Counted from the stretch's first letter, positions 50,133 to 60,135 are shown. The stretch: 64,000 nt of DNA from Proteiniclasticum sp043951855 (GCF_043951855.1 NZ_JBINJW010000001.1:62001-126000); one strand, 5' to 3'. Numbers and translations are program-made. The notes: generated by a model from the letters alone, not told the origin.

Positions 50133-51434
50133 TTACGCCGTGCTCGATTCCGATGCCATCTCTTTCAGAATTTTCCTTATCCATTCCTTTGTTTCCTCCT
50201 TTCCATCAATATTTGTATATTGAGCGCCTGCAAACTGTATCGGTATGCTTGCGCCGTTTCCGAGAAGCTGATCGCCGCCGTCCCTGTCTTCCAGGTCGAG
50301 CAGATTTCGGGCCTCGTTCGGTGTATAAATAAAGCTGTTTACAGCTGTACTTAATGTGTTGATCTGAGTCTCCTGGTCAGCTCTCAAAATGACAGCTGTA
50401 TTGAATTTAAAGTGATAGCCATCACCGATTTCATCATTGCTGAGAAGCTTGTATGTGATTTCCTCTTCATACTGCTTGATGATGAAGAGAAGGGTATCAA
50501 CATAGAATGAGAGCTGCTGCGCTTCGGCTGAAGCATAACTCGCTTTGGTGTAGTCGCCAATCTGATATGGCTTTATCCCAAAAGCAGATGCGATCTGCAG
50601 TGCGCTGTACTGCTTCACCTCTATGAACTGGTTATCCGCAAGCTTGATGTTGAGAGGCGTAAGGGTGGAACCTAAAGGAACAGGGATGATATTCTCGATG
50701 CCTTCTGCGCTTAGTTTTCCGGTCATATATTCCTCAATGCCCTTACTGAATTTCTTGGCATTGTCATCGGAAAGAGAACCGGTATACTGCAGCACGGCTT
50801 TCGCGGTGAATCCACTGTCGTACATTTTATTGACCAGCTCCTGCGCCTTGGCATTTCCGGAGATTGTCGCTTTCAGCTGATCCTTGACGGATATTCCGAC
50901 CACTCCATCGAAGGTGTTGGAAGTCTTGAAATGGAGAATCTCCTCAGATGAGAAGGTGTATCTCTTTCCGCCTTTGGTGTATACGTAGTAGATATCAGGG
51001 ACTTTGTTTAAAAGCTTAGCGTCGTCATACCAGACCGTAACCTTCTCACTCTCCAGTATCCAGAGCTGCGTTTTGCTTCCTGCTCCTGAAATCAGAACAT
51101 AAGCATTCCCGTGGTGATTTCGGTTGTATTCGACTGTGCTCCAGAAAGTGGAACTGGTCATATAGGGGTTCGGTCGTCTGTTGAGGACGCTGTATAAAGG
51201 ATGTTCACGGGCGGTTCTTACGCCGTTTCTATCGGTGTATGTCAGAAGCTTTAATGGCAGCTTTCCGACTCCTTCTCCTAATACTTTGAGGCAGGCGAAG
51301 TATGTGGCCTCTGACAGAGCGTCGGATGGCGTGTCTGCCAGCCCCAGGAAATCCAGAAGCTGTTCCATGGTCATGTCATCCGTGGATGTCGTGAGAGCCT
51401 TGAATGCCTTGTTTAATCTTTTAAAAATATTCAT
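50133..51434 (-). CDS. Portal protein, HK97 family
   Basis: This 433-residue protein forms the ring through which DNA enters the head. Family segments include ATYFACLKVLGEGVGKLPL near residue 42, NPYMTSSTFWSTVEYNRNHH near residue 92, and SFYVDTLLFIIKQYEEEI near 310. GAGGTG precedes the ATG. It lies between the terminase and protease genes as expected. Confidence 0.92.
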   Translation of the reverse strand: MNIFKRLNKAFKALTTSTDDMTMEQLLDFLGLADTPSDALSEATYFACLKVLGEGVGKLPLKLLTYTDRNGVRTAREHPLYSVLNRRPNPYMTSSTFWSTVEYNRNHHGNAYVLISGAGSKTQLWILESEKVTVWYDDAKLLNKVPDIYYVYTKGGKRYTFSSEEILHFKTSNTFDGVVGISVKDQLKATISGNAKAQELVNKMYDSGFTAKAVLQYTGSLSDDNAKKFSKGIEEYMTGKLSAEGIENIIPVPLGSTLTPLNIKLADNQFIEVKQYSALQIASAFGIKPYQIGDYTKASYASAEAQQLSFYVDTLLFIIKQYEEEITYKLLSNDEIGDGYHFKFNTAVILRADQETQINTLSTAVNSFIYTPNEARNLLDLEDRDGGDQLLGNGASIPIQFAGAQYTNIDGKEETKEWIRKILKEMASESSTA

Positions 51435-51508
51435 GTTTCACCTCGTTTCTTGTTATACAGATGGTCGCTCCACCCGGCGACTGGGAGATAATTGATCACC
51501 TCCTGGGG

Positions 51509-53236
51509 CTATGCCCATCCCATCTTTTTGAGATAGTTGTCGAGTTCCGTTCCAACATCCACCACTTCCTTTTCCTTGAATTTAAGTTTCACGGCGTGTG
51601 CGTCAATGGCTGCATCGACAGGGTCAATTCTCTTGAATTTAGCGCGTGGCTCTTTGTCTACCTTGATTTCATCAAAGCTGTTCTTTACTACCCGCGCATT
51701 TGTGAAGCTCCAGGTTAAGAGCTCGTTATTCTGGTTGTATTCGTACTGTTTGGATTTGACCAGAAGCTGTATGTCTACCGTCGCATCGTTCAGATTTCTT
51801 GCTGACTGCGTAACAATCAGCACAGGACATCCGAAGTCCTCTAGATCGCTTAGTATCCCATCGGCATTGTGAGGGTCGACTCCGATTCCCAGGAATGTGA
51901 GATCATACTCTTTCTGTAAATCCCGAAGATGCTTGATTATGAACTTGTAGTCATTTTTATAGTCACTGGATCCTCCTGTAACTGTAATGAGCTCCATGGA
52001 TTCCCAGATATCATAAGGTGCCAGATCTGTTCCAATGTGTTCTTCCAATCTGCCTCTCGGCATGAAGCTGTGCGAGTAGTTCCATGTCTTCTCCCCCTCT
52101 TCCTCAAATTCGAGGTGAAGAGTGGTTAAATCCCCTCCGGAGGAGAGGTCTAGTCCTACCCAGCACGGTCTGCATCGGAAGCTTTCGAGTGTCCTCTCGG
52201 TTCCGTTTTCGGCCCATTTTTCCACATCGATGAATCCATTCTCTGGATTGTTGACCCATACATTTAAAGCCTTCGTAAGAAAGTCTCTAAGATCTGTTCC
52301 TCCCATGTCTTTCGCTGTTTCCGCATCGGTACGTAGAGTTTCAAGTCCTTGTTCTGTCCTTGCAAGATACGGATTGGCTTTGATCCAGTTCTCCTCTTCC
52401 CAGGGGTTGTCCTCCGGGTCGAGGGAATAAATGTCAACAAAAAAATCCTCTGCGGTTGCTACACCTTTGAGGATCTTTACACAATAATCGTCCATATCTT
52501 TGCAGAAGGAGTTAAGTTTGTCTCCTCGAGTCGTGATCATGGAGACTAAAGTTTCATTTAGGGCCCTGGTTCCGTTATAAATGGCTTTATATACTCTGTT
52601 ATCTCGGTGCTGATGCAGCTCATCTATGCTGGAAAATAAAGATCTGAAACCGTCATCCAGTCCAGATTCCTTCGATAGTGCCTCTATAGTGCACTTTGTC
52701 GTGCTGCACTCAATCAGTGACTTATAGTCTTTCACGTCAAATATCTGACCAAGATCTTCATCCACGTTAATGAATTTCGACATTTCTTCCCAGGCCAGTC
52801 GTGCCTGTCGTTTCTTCGTGGCCACCGTGAACAGCTTTCCGTAATTGTATCCTGAAAATCCTGCTACATAGGTCCCCATGATTCCATTCTCAAATGTTTT
52901 ACCGTTCTGCCTTGCTACAGACTTATAAGATCGCCTGAATCGACGATACCCGTTTAATTTTTTCCATCCGAACCTGCTCCCGATGTCAAAACACTGCTCC
53001 GGAATCAATTTTACCGGTCTGGGCTCATCACCTTCAGCGATTGTCAGGGTTTCCGCGTATTCAAGTACCCTTTCAGCAGCTTCAACATCCCAATAAAATG
53101 GAAATTTAGTCGTCTTCTGTCTGTCCAGGTCGTTCAGATGCCTTTTACAGGCAAGTTTATGAAGAATTCCAGAAGGAGTTTCGCCCCTTACCACAGATAA
53201 GGCATGTTCTGTTACTCTATCCAGCTGAACCACCAC
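51509..53236 (-). CDS. Terminase large subunit
   Basis: This 575-residue packaging motor has an ATPase part with the Walker A-like SVARQNGKT near residue 105 and the Walker B-like LFSSIDELH near residue 207. The C-terminal nuclease part starts with VGLDLSSGGD near residue 365, whose Asp is a metal ligand. It matches the Terminase_1 family. The start is a GTG at 53236, inside the TerS gene end. It cuts concatemeric DNA and pumps it into the prohead. Confidence 0.93.
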   Translation of the reverse strand: MVVQLDRVTEHALSVVRGETPSGILHKLACKRHLNDLDRQKTTKFPFYWDVEAAERVLEYAETLTIAEGDEPRPVKLIPEQCFDIGSRFGWKKLNGYRRFRRSYKSVARQNGKTFENGIMGTYVAGFSGYNYGKLFTVATKKRQARLAWEEMSKFINVDEDLGQIFDVKDYKSLIECSTTKCTIEALSKESGLDDGFRSLFSSIDELHQHRDNRVYKAIYNGTRALNETLVSMITTRGDKLNSFCKDMDDYCVKILKGVATAEDFFVDIYSLDPEDNPWEEENWIKANPYLARTEQGLETLRTDAETAKDMGGTDLRDFLTKALNVWVNNPENGFIDVEKWAENGTERTLESFRCRPCWVGLDLSSGGDLTTLHLEFEEEGEKTWNYSHSFMPRGRLEEHIGTDLAPYDIWESMELITVTGGSSDYKNDYKFIIKHLRDLQKEYDLTFLGIGVDPHNADGILSDLEDFGCPVLIVTQSARNLNDATVDIQLLVKSKQYEYNQNNELLTWSFTNARVVKNSFDEIKVDKEPRAKFKRIDPVDAAIDAHAVKLKFKEKEVVDVGTELDNYLKKMGWA

Positions 53237-53696
53237 CGAACTTCGCCAAGAACTTATTTTCCTTCGGAGGTTCGGTCTTTGGCACCACTAATTTCGCCCT
53301 GGATGTGATCGTGAGACCGAGATCGCTTGCCATGGACCTGCACTGCTTTGCATATCTGTCCTGCATTCTTGATATCTTATCAAGTACATCAATACCTTCA
53401 TTTGCTCTGACTGCACTTTTATACATTCTCAGAGCTTGAATATACTGATCATGTGCTACAAGGTATCGAGCCAGCGTGTCTTCATCCAATTCTGTCATGA
53501 TCCCGATTTTCATGAGTTTTCCGGAGATCTCCGTGAAAGTTCTTTTCTGCTTTGCCGTTAGATAGGCCGGAGGCTTCACATCGGTCATGTCGACTTTGAT
53601 TTCATGTTCCTCGCGTTCCTTCATCTGAGCTTTTGACATGTGTGTCTTTCCCTTTGCTTTTATCAAAGCTATAGGCTGTGCTGCTCTTCCACCCAC
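53217..53696 (-). CDS. Terminase small subunit, P27 family
   Basis: This 159-residue protein recognises the packaging site. I choose the GTG start at 53696 (VGGRAAQPIALIKAKGKTH), which matches the usual start of P27-family proteins and has GGAGGTGGGG upstream; an ATG 18 bp earlier is less likely. Helical segments such as LTAKQKRTFTEISGKLMKIG near residue 45 follow. It overlaps TerL by 20 bp. Confidence 0.88.
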   Translation of the reverse strand: MGGRAAQPIALIKAKGKTHMSKAQMKEREEHEIKVDMTDVKPPAYLTAKQKRTFTEISGKLMKIGIMTELDEDTLARYLVAHDQYIQALRMYKSAVRANEGIDVLDKISRMQDRYAKQCRSMASDLGLTITSRAKLVVPKTEPPKENKFLAKFGGGSAG

Positions 53697-53891
53697 ATTC
53701 CCCACCTCCTCCATGCCTGTTATGCGCGTTGCTGAATATGTTTCAAAAAAGGGGATTTTTCTACAGGACAGGCACCTGCACCGTTCCTCTGGGCCACTCT
53801 CATACTTTTAGAACCACCCCCTGGGGTCTACCTCCTGACCATGTCAGGTTCAAAACTTATTCACCGTGTAATTCCCTGTCTAAAAACAAAA

Positions 53892-53904
53892 CCTCTCACA
53901 GAGG
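53892..53904 (-). terminator. Short terminator-like hairpin after the HNH gene
   Basis: CCTCT-GTG-AGAGG followed by TTTTGTTTTT on the minus strand could stop some transcripts before TerS. Confidence 0.5.
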
Positions 53905-53943
53905 CTCCTAGAGGCCTTAAGCGGTGTCGGTATTTGCTTTGTG

Positions 53944-54327
53944 TTATCTGACAGTGAATCTCTTATGCTTGTCGTTATGACAGTTTATGCAGACAGCTTC
54001 CAGGTTCTCATAGTCCAATCGTCTGGTCCAGCCGTCTTCGGTCTGTATAGGTACTACATGATGTACTTCTGTTGCTATCTTATTGCACTGCTCACACTTG
54101 TACTGATGATCTCTCAGATAAACACGAGATAGTGTACGCCACTCCTTACTCTTGTAGAACTTCGCATACCTGGGGTCTTTCCGGATCTTCCTGTTCTTGT
54201 TGTAACGCTGTTCACTCAACTTCTCATTGACCTTCTTCTGTTCTTCCATCAAGGGCTGACAGCTGTCGCAGTATGTCTTGGGGTAGGGTATCACCCTGCC
54301 GCATTTCCTGCATGATTTCAAAAGCAT
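53944..54327 (-). CDS. HNH endonuclease
   Basis: This 127-residue protein has two CxxC zinc pairs at the N-terminus (CRKCG and CDSC) and an HNH core: CEQC near residue 79, VHHVVPI near residue 90, and NLEAVCINCHNDKH near residue 108. HNH proteins next to terminase genes help DNA cutting at packaging in HK97-like phages. The ATG at 54327 has AAAGGAT well placed. Confidence 0.88.
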   Translation of the reverse strand: MLLKSCRKCGRVIPYPKTYCDSCQPLMEEQKKVNEKLSEQRYNKNRKIRKDPRYAKFYKSKEWRTLSRVYLRDHQYKCEQCNKIATEVHHVVPIQTEDGWTRRLDYENLEAVCINCHNDKHKRFTVR

Positions 54328-54363
54328 ATCGATCATCCTTTCCTGGTTTCAAGACAAAGTAAA

Positions 54364-54402
54364 AGAGACCCAAGGCTGCTGCGTAATGCCTGATGGGTCT
54401 CT
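54364..54402 (-). terminator. Terminator between early/middle and late genes
   Basis: AGAGACCCA and TGGGTCTCT pair around an inner AGGC/GCCT stem. TTTTACTTTG follows on the minus strand. It lies just downstream of the late-regulator gene. Confidence 0.8.
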
Positions 54403-54498
54403 CAATTCGGAGGAAGTATACCATGAACGCGCCACTGTTCCATCCAATTCTGGACACTATCATCTTACACCTGTATTGTTGTCTCTGTTAATGACACG

Positions 54499-54996
54499 TT
54501 ACTGACATTTTACTGACACGTTTGTGACATCCTCATCAAGATTGCGTATAGCGCTGCTGTAGAACCTGATGGTGTGTCTTATGGTATAGCCCATCTTGTC
54601 TGATATTTCTTCCAGGTCCATGCAGTAAATGAAGAACAGCTCCAGCACCTCCACCTCTCTGTAGTCCTCCAGGGTATCAAGGGCCATGTATATTTCCATT
54701 CTGATTTCTTTGGCCTGCTCGAGAAGCGCTGCCTTCCTGATTCTTGTCTCATCCCGATCTGATATCAGCTCCGCTGCAGAGACGGGTTGTCCGCCTCTAG
54801 GCATGTCCGTTATTCTCTGACTCTGTACGGATGTAAGCTGGCCTTCTATTTCTCCTATTTTCTCATCCAGTCTCTCTATCTTCTTCAGTATTCTCTGATA
54901 CCTTTTTAAAAACTTCTTCTTTCTGTGGAATACTGTATCTTCGCCTGAATCTTCATTCTTCTGCATTGGTAGCCCCCTTTCTGCTTTCATGCTCAT
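54499..54996 (-). CDS. Late-gene regulator, sigma-like (RinA/DUF1492-type)
   Basis: This 165-residue protein has a long N-terminal coiled coil (RYQRILKKIERLDEKIGEIE) and a C-terminal region-4-like helix-turn-helix (MDLEEISDKMGYTIRHTIRF near residue 130). It precedes the terminase genes, as late activators of Gram-positive phages do. Its ATG overlaps the helicase stop by 4 bp. The element in ssrA carries an analogous protein at 20204. Confidence 0.78.
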   Translation of the reverse strand: MSMKAERGLPMQKNEDSGEDTVFHRKKKFLKRYQRILKKIERLDEKIGEIEGQLTSVQSQRITDMPRGGQPVSAAELISDRDETRIRKAALLEQAKEIRMEIYMALDTLEDYREVEVLELFFIYCMDLEEISDKMGYTIRHTIRFYSSAIRNLDEDVTNVSVKCQ

Positions 54997-56360
54997 GTCG
55001 GACCCCCTATCTCAGCTTTCATTGCTTTCAGGGCCTCAAGCAATGCCTCTTGCCTGTTGTTTTTTCCCTGGAGTACCTGCAGCACTCTTTCATCGATGGT
55101 TCCTTCTGATATGATGTGATGGATAATAACTCCTTCCCTCTGGCCCTGTCTATGCAGTCTGGCGTTGGCCTGCTGATATAATTCCAGTGACCAGTTCAGC
55201 CCAAACCACACGATGATGTTTCCACCATCCTGGAGATTCAGCCCATGTCCGGTACTGGCTGGATGGGCCAGCATGATCGGCGCTTTTCCTGCATTCCATT
55301 TTCTGATGTCTTCGGATGTTTCCAGTTTCTGCGCCTTTGGGAATCTCTTCATGATCCGTTCGAAATCATGTTTGAAGCTATAGAACACCAGAACCGGTTT
55401 TCCGTTCGCCGCTTCAACCAGATCCTCCAGGACATCGAGTTTTCTGTCATGGATCCTTATATGGTTTCCTTCGGTGTCGTATACAGCTCCGTTTGCTATC
55501 TGAAGAAGCTTTCCTGCTACGGCTGCCGCATTCAGTGCTGTGATTGTCCCTTCTTCCAGCTGAAGGATGGCATCTTTTTCCATTTCTTTATAGGTCTTAT
55601 ATTCTTCTCTTGTCAGAGTCGCTGGAACATTTATGAATAATGGCTCTTTCAGTTTCAGATAATCTCGGGCCTTCATGGAGATGCAGATGTCCTTGATCTG
55701 GTCGTTTATTCTCTCTTCACTGCCCTCTCTGATCTTGTATAGCTGGAATCCGGGTCTCTGGACAGTGTAGAAATATTCCTGTCTGTAGGCTGTGATGTTT
55801 TTCCCTAGTCTCTCTCCTCGATCAAGAAGATAAATCTCTGCCCATATATCCATGTAACCGTTGGGAGCTGGAGTTCCAGTCAGACCAACAATCCTTTTGA
55901 TCAGTGGCCGTACCTTCTTCAGGGCCTTGAACCTTTTTGAGGTGTGTGACTTGAAGCTTGAAAGTTCATCAATCACCACCATGTCAAAATCCCATTTCAG
56001 TCCCAAGGTGCTTACAAGCCACTCCGTATTTTCTCGGTTGATAATGTAGACATCGGCTTCTTCCTGAAGTGCTGACAATCTCTGCTTTTCCGGTCCAAGG
56101 ATTTTTGCGATTTTCAGATGCTTCAGATGATCCCATTTTTCAGTTTCACGGCTCCAGGTGTCTTCCGCAACTCTCAGCGGTGCGATCACAAGAACCTTAT
56201 CCACTTCCAGGTAGTCATTCATCAGCTGGTCTACTGCGGTCAGTGTTGTGACCGTTTTTCCCATACCTAGCTATCCCATATCAAGAAAGAGCCCCGCAGC
56301 ATCGTTTTCGATGATATGGTTTAACGCTGTTTCCTGATATGTGTGTGGTTTATACCTCAT
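54993..56360 (-). pseudogene. SNF2-type helicase broken by an in-frame amber in Walker A
   Basis: The natural start is the ATG at 56360, with a perfect GGGGAGGTGATC ribosome site, and the first 29 codons read MRYKPHTYQETALNHI...GLFLDMG. A TAG at 56271-56273 then interrupts the Walker A region, and the frame continues as LGMGKTVTTLTAV. The later motifs are intact: DMVVIDELSSF (motif II), GLTGTPAPNG (III), NLQDGGNIIVWFGLNWSLELYQQANARLHRQGQ (V-VI, shown only by its ends, near residue 350). A 9-nt insertion carrying the stop explains the break. It may be dead, or restart at the ATG at 56264. Confidence 0.78.
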
Positions 56361-56646
56361 GGTGATCACCTCCCCTTTGTATGGAATTCATGAATTCTAT
56401 GGCACCTTCAAAACTGTCTATGACATAAACCTTGAATCCCCGTTTAAGCATTTCAGCATGTATGTATTTCTGGAGTTTTCTCGGTGTTTTTCCCGTAGCC
56501 TTCAGCTCCACAAAATAAACTTTATGGTCCAGAATGACAATCCGGTCCGGTACCCCATTTGTGCCAATAGACGAAAATTTAAGGTACATTCCGTCTAATT
56601 GTTCGACTTTTTCCTTTAGGTATTTTTCTACTTTTGACTCTCTCAT
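56350..56646 (-). CDS. VRR-NUC domain nuclease
   Basis: This 98-residue protein is a minimal VRR-NUC nuclease: GVPDRIVI near residue 30 supplies the Asp, and FVELKATG near residue 45 the Glu-x-Lys. The family cuts branched DNA. AGGAGGAGAG precedes the ATG at 56646. It overlaps the helicase gene by 11 bp, a pairing common in Firmicutes phages. Confidence 0.9.
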   Translation of the reverse strand: MRESKVEKYLKEKVEQLDGMYLKFSSIGTNGVPDRIVILDHKVYFVELKATGKTPRKLQKYIHAEMLKRGFKVYVIDSFEGAIEFMNSIQRGGDHHEV

Positions 56647-56677
56647 CTCTCCTCCTGGCTGTCCATTTTTTACGGGT

Positions 56678-56975
56678 GTCAACAATGTCAACAGAATTTC
56701 TGTAAGTAGTACGCATAATAGGGTGTAACCCCCTATATATACCCCTATATACACGTATTAATACTATTTTTCTTTTATAAGTATTTTTTGTTTACTTTGT
56801 TGACATTGTGCCTTAAACCCTTTTATATCAATGCTTAGACCTGTCAACAGAGTTGTCAACAAACTGCTTTTTTCTGTTGCCCTTGTTGACACTTGTTGAC
56901 GCTTTTTTATGATCAATTATATGAACAAAATGTTAACTTGTTGACACTGTTGACGTTTCACCTAAATCTGTTGAC
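56678..56975. repeat. Ten TGTTGAC heptamers in both orientations
   Basis: Copies start at 56678, 56687, 56843 and 56855 (as GTCAACA) and at 56798, 56884, 56894, 56939, 56948 and 56969 (as TGTTGAC). Several are paired at 9-12 bp, and the rest of the region is AT-rich. It fills the 315-bp gap between the VapE-like and VRR-NUC genes and enters the former's last codons. It may be an iteron-type origin or a set of operators. The promoter of the downstream genes must also be here. Confidence 0.75.
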
Positions 56976-59424
56976 GCTTGATATATGCTCTTTGGGTCCC
57001 ATAAGCAGATCCAAACCTCATCGGGCCTGCTGCCTGTTCCCAATCGTCAAATGTTCGTAAAATGTCATTGATTTCTCTACTTTTAAGCTGGGTGAGATTC
57101 TTCGGATCACCTCCGTAGCACTCCACCCATACCTCAGCCACACATACCTTTTCTCTCTGCACCTCACCAGCATCAAAGCTATCCTTTGAATAACTGTTGA
57201 TGTAGTCCCGGCGCTGGAACCTATCAAGCTGATACCAGTCCTCGCTAATAGGGATCTGGAGATATTCGTAGACCATACCAGCATTATCGTTGACCTCTGT
57301 ATGTCTTTTCTTGATTGCAGCGGCTTCCTGCAGCACTTCTATCGGTAGATCAAAGATGATCTTCTTTTCAATCATTTCCTTATAAACCTCTAATGCTTCA
57401 GCCCAGACCTGGTCAATCTCTTCCGGAAGGTCATCGAATATGCTTTTCTTGGGCTCCTGCTCCCCGCACTTAACCGGCCAGTAACGCCTATCCCCTGTAC
57501 GGTCTCTCAGGAACTCGTTGTCGTTTGTGGTGGCGAAGAACACGCACTGCCTCTTATGACGGACAGTACGGCGGCCATAGGCTTCACGGTAGATATCCTC
57601 TGTCTTTGAAAGGAACAGTTTGATTGCTTCCTGCTCTGCCTTCTTCGTGGCCATCATTTCCGCAATCTCCAGTAGCCATACGCCCTGCAGCTGTTCATAG
57701 GCTTCTTTACCCTGCACGGTAGTCAGGCTGTCCGAAAACCACTGGTTACGGCCCAGAACACGAATGAATGTTGATTTTCCGATGCCCTGGGCACCCGTTA
57801 AGCTGAGCATGGTGTCATACTTGAACCCCGGCCTCATGACTCTGGCCACGGCCGCTGCCAGGTGGATCCTGATAGTAGCTCTGTGGTACGGCGTGTCGGG
57901 TGTGCCAAGGTAGTCGATAAGAAGATAGTCCAGTCTCGGAATGCCGTCCCATTCCAGGGTCTCCAAGTAGTCTCTCACCGGATGGAAGCTGTGTTTCGTG
58001 AAGTGCACCGCCAGTCCGTCGGAGATCTTCTGGATGCCTGTGATGTCGTAGGTCTTTTCCATGTAGTGTCTGAGTCCGGAGTCGTCTGAATCGGTCCAGT
58101 CTCTTTCCTTCCGGTCCTTATTCCATGGCAGCGCTCCTGCTATGATGGACCTTCCGGCAAAGGCGTTGTACTTGAGCTTTCCTTTCAGAATCGGATCGTT
58201 GGCCAGGATCACGGCTACATTATTGATCGTGGACTTGTATCGGTCCTTGACCATCTCCAACTTCTCCATCCACTCCGTGTCCAGCTCCACCGCTTCTTCC
58301 GGATCATCTTCTCCTGAATCATCCAGGTCAAAGTCATCCAGTGCTTCCCGGAGCCTCTCCTCTCCGATGGTCTTCTTGACCGTGTCGTCCTCTGAGGCAA
58401 ACTCACTCATCTTCGTAAAGCTTGGCAGCTTGGCCACAGGTGTATCAGGTTTCGTGTTGTCATCCTCATGACCGAACTTATGAAGTCTTACCAGGTCGAA
58501 CGCGTTGCACAGCTGTCCGGTAGTCGGGTCAGTGCCATGATGGCTGTATGTGTAGCGGTCATCGTAGACGATCATACCGCCGAATGTTGAGCCACCGTTG
58601 AAGGTGTATCGGTTCTCTGAGCTTGTAGGCAGATATACGCCAGGAAGGAACTTATCCATGGCATCCTGGATCGTGTAAGCTCTGCAGAAGGCACCAATGA
58701 TTCCTTTCTTGGTCAGCGGGTCCTCCTGCTTCTTCATGAGCTTCTGGATCGCCTCGTCCTGCCTGGAGGAAACCGGCCACTGCGTAACATCGGTCCAGTC
58801 CTCATAATGATCCAGGTAGTAGTCAGGGTCGAGCATGGGTCCGTCCTGGAACAGGAATACAGGCTCTATATCTCTCGGGTGTGATGGCCAGTACATGAGA
58901 CGTACTGGCTCATAGGTTGTATCATCAAACATGTCTATGCCGATCTCCTGGGCGATCTTCCTGGAGATGGCCTGGTACTCGTCAGGCAATGCAGGTCGGC
59001 TCAGCGGTATGATCAGTCGGAGCCTGGGTGAGTCCGGTGAGTGCTGATGGGTGGAGTAGATCACCGTTGCGTAGTCATTCAGCATCGTGTGGCTGTCCCA
59101 GATATCCTGTGCGGATCCTTTGACATAATCCAGGTCCAGAGTGATCAGTGTTCGATTGGCCACGTTCTCGGCCTTTCTGCGACCTTCCTTGAGTGGCCCT
59201 CCAACGAATCCACCGATATCTTTGATCTGACCCTGCTTGTCCTTGGACAGTCTCTTGAACTCCGCCAGGGTTTCGGGGGTCCGGATGGAGTCTCCCATTC
59301 TCGATACGAGATAGGACCACTCCACCTCTTTCCTTTTCCACCGAGTCTCATAACGCGACTTGCCTATCGAGATAGCCAGGGTCCGGTCATGTTTGACCTT
59401 TATCTGTTTTACTGTGTCTATCAT
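56962..59424 (-). CDS. VapE-type primase-helicase
   Basis: This 820-residue protein combines an N-terminal archaeo-eukaryotic primase-like domain (LITLDLDYV near residue 95, STHQHSPDSPRLRLIIPL near 125) with a C-terminal VirE/VapE helicase domain. The latter has the Walker A motif LTGAQGIGKST near residue 545, and ATTNDNEFLRDRTGDRRYWP near 650 serves as sensor region. It starts phage DNA replication. The TGTTGAC repeats lie right after the gene and are a candidate origin for it. Confidence 0.9.
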   Translation of the reverse strand: MIDTVKQIKVKHDRTLAISIGKSRYETRWKRKEVEWSYLVSRMGDSIRTPETLAEFKRLSKDKQGQIKDIGGFVGGPLKEGRRKAENVANRTLITLDLDYVKGSAQDIWDSHTMLNDYATVIYSTHQHSPDSPRLRLIIPLSRPALPDEYQAISRKIAQEIGIDMFDDTTYEPVRLMYWPSHPRDIEPVFLFQDGPMLDPDYYLDHYEDWTDVTQWPVSSRQDEAIQKLMKKQEDPLTKKGIIGAFCRAYTIQDAMDKFLPGVYLPTSSENRYTFNGGSTFGGMIVYDDRYTYSHHGTDPTTGQLCNAFDLVRLHKFGHEDDNTKPDTPVAKLPSFTKMSEFASEDDTVKKTIGEERLREALDDFDLDDSGEDDPEEAVELDTEWMEKLEMVKDRYKSTINNVAVILANDPILKGKLKYNAFAGRSIIAGALPWNKDRKERDWTDSDDSGLRHYMEKTYDITGIQKISDGLAVHFTKHSFHPVRDYLETLEWDGIPRLDYLLIDYLGTPDTPYHRATIRIHLAAAVARVMRPGFKYDTMLSLTGAQGIGKSTFIRVLGRNQWFSDSLTTVQGKEAYEQLQGVWLLEIAEMMATKKAEQEAIKLFLSKTEDIYREAYGRRTVRHKRQCVFFATTNDNEFLRDRTGDRRYWPVKCGEQEPKKSIFDDLPEEIDQVWAEALEVYKEMIEKKIIFDLPIEVLQEAAAIKKRHTEVNDNAGMVYEYLQIPISEDWYQLDRFQRRDYINSYSKDSFDAGEVQREKVCVAEVWVECYGGDPKNLTQLKSREINDILRTFDDWEQAAGPMRFGSAYGTQRAYIKRQQI

Positions 59425-59454
59425 TAGCTACCTCCTTAGGTGCTGCACTGCCAT

Positions 59455-60135
59455 TTATTTCTTGATGCCGACTTTCTTCTGGATCCGTTCTCTGTCTTCA
59501 TCGCTGAAGAATTTCCCGTTCTTGGGTTTTTCGAAGGTCGCCGGAGGGATCACCTGTACTTTCTTTTCAAGCTTCTTTTCAAGCTCCTTCTCCAGCACTT
59601 TCTTTTCTGCTTCGATTTCTGCCTCTGCAACCTTTTTCACTTTCATGTAATAGTAATTGTTTGCGGTACTCTCTGAAATTCCCCAGTCGTCAATCATTTG
59701 AAGCTGTATCTCTTTAGCATCAACATGATCCTTAAACATCTGTATATAGCGAGAGAAGTCTTTTTTCTGGGTTTCTTGTGATTTTTCTTCCGATTTCGTA
59801 AGATTTTCGTACGATTCTGTTACTTCAGGAAGTTCTACAGTCATATCAATGACTTTCAGATCTTCACCTTGTTTTTCTGCTGTCACTGTGACGGTCATAT
59901 CTCCACCTGGCGTGCCGTAATCGGTGGCTTCAATTCGTGTTGGTGGCTCGATGTATTCCGGGCATTCGTCTGCCTGATCCTCTTCTTCCGGTCGTGGGTA
60001 GAGATCCAGCACAGGACCGGAGAAGAATATAGGCAGGTTCTGTGCCTGGTGCCTGAATTCTTCATATTCTTCTGCTGTCATCAGCCAGTCGGTCTCATAC
60101 ACGTAGACTTTATACATCAGTTCAACTCTGATCAT
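59455..60135 (-). CDS. Hypothetical coiled-coil protein in the replication region (226 aa)
   Basis: The N-terminal 75 residues include VYETDWLMTAEEYEEF. The middle is acidic, and near residues 140-165 there is a possible helix-turn-helix (QMIDDWGISESTANNYYYMK). A Lys/Glu coiled coil follows. It may bind DNA, but I recognise no family. AAGGAGAAGAG precedes the ATG. Confidence 0.6.
   Translation of the reverse strand: MIRVELMYKVYVYETDWLMTAEEYEEFRHQAQNLPIFFSGPVLDLYPRPEEEDQADECPEYIEPPTRIEATDYGTPGGDMTVTVTAEKQGEDLKVIDMTVELPEVTESYENLTKSEEKSQETQKKDFSRYIQMFKDHVDAKEIQLQMIDDWGISESTANNYYYMKVKKVAEAEIEAEKKVLEKELEKKLEKKVQVIPPATFEKPKNGKFFSDEDRERIQKKVGIKK

Noticed and set aside
54224..54463. 79-codon minus-strand frame overlapping the HNH gene start
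   Set aside because: It overlaps the start of a well-supported HNH gene in another frame and spans the strong terminator at 54364-54402.
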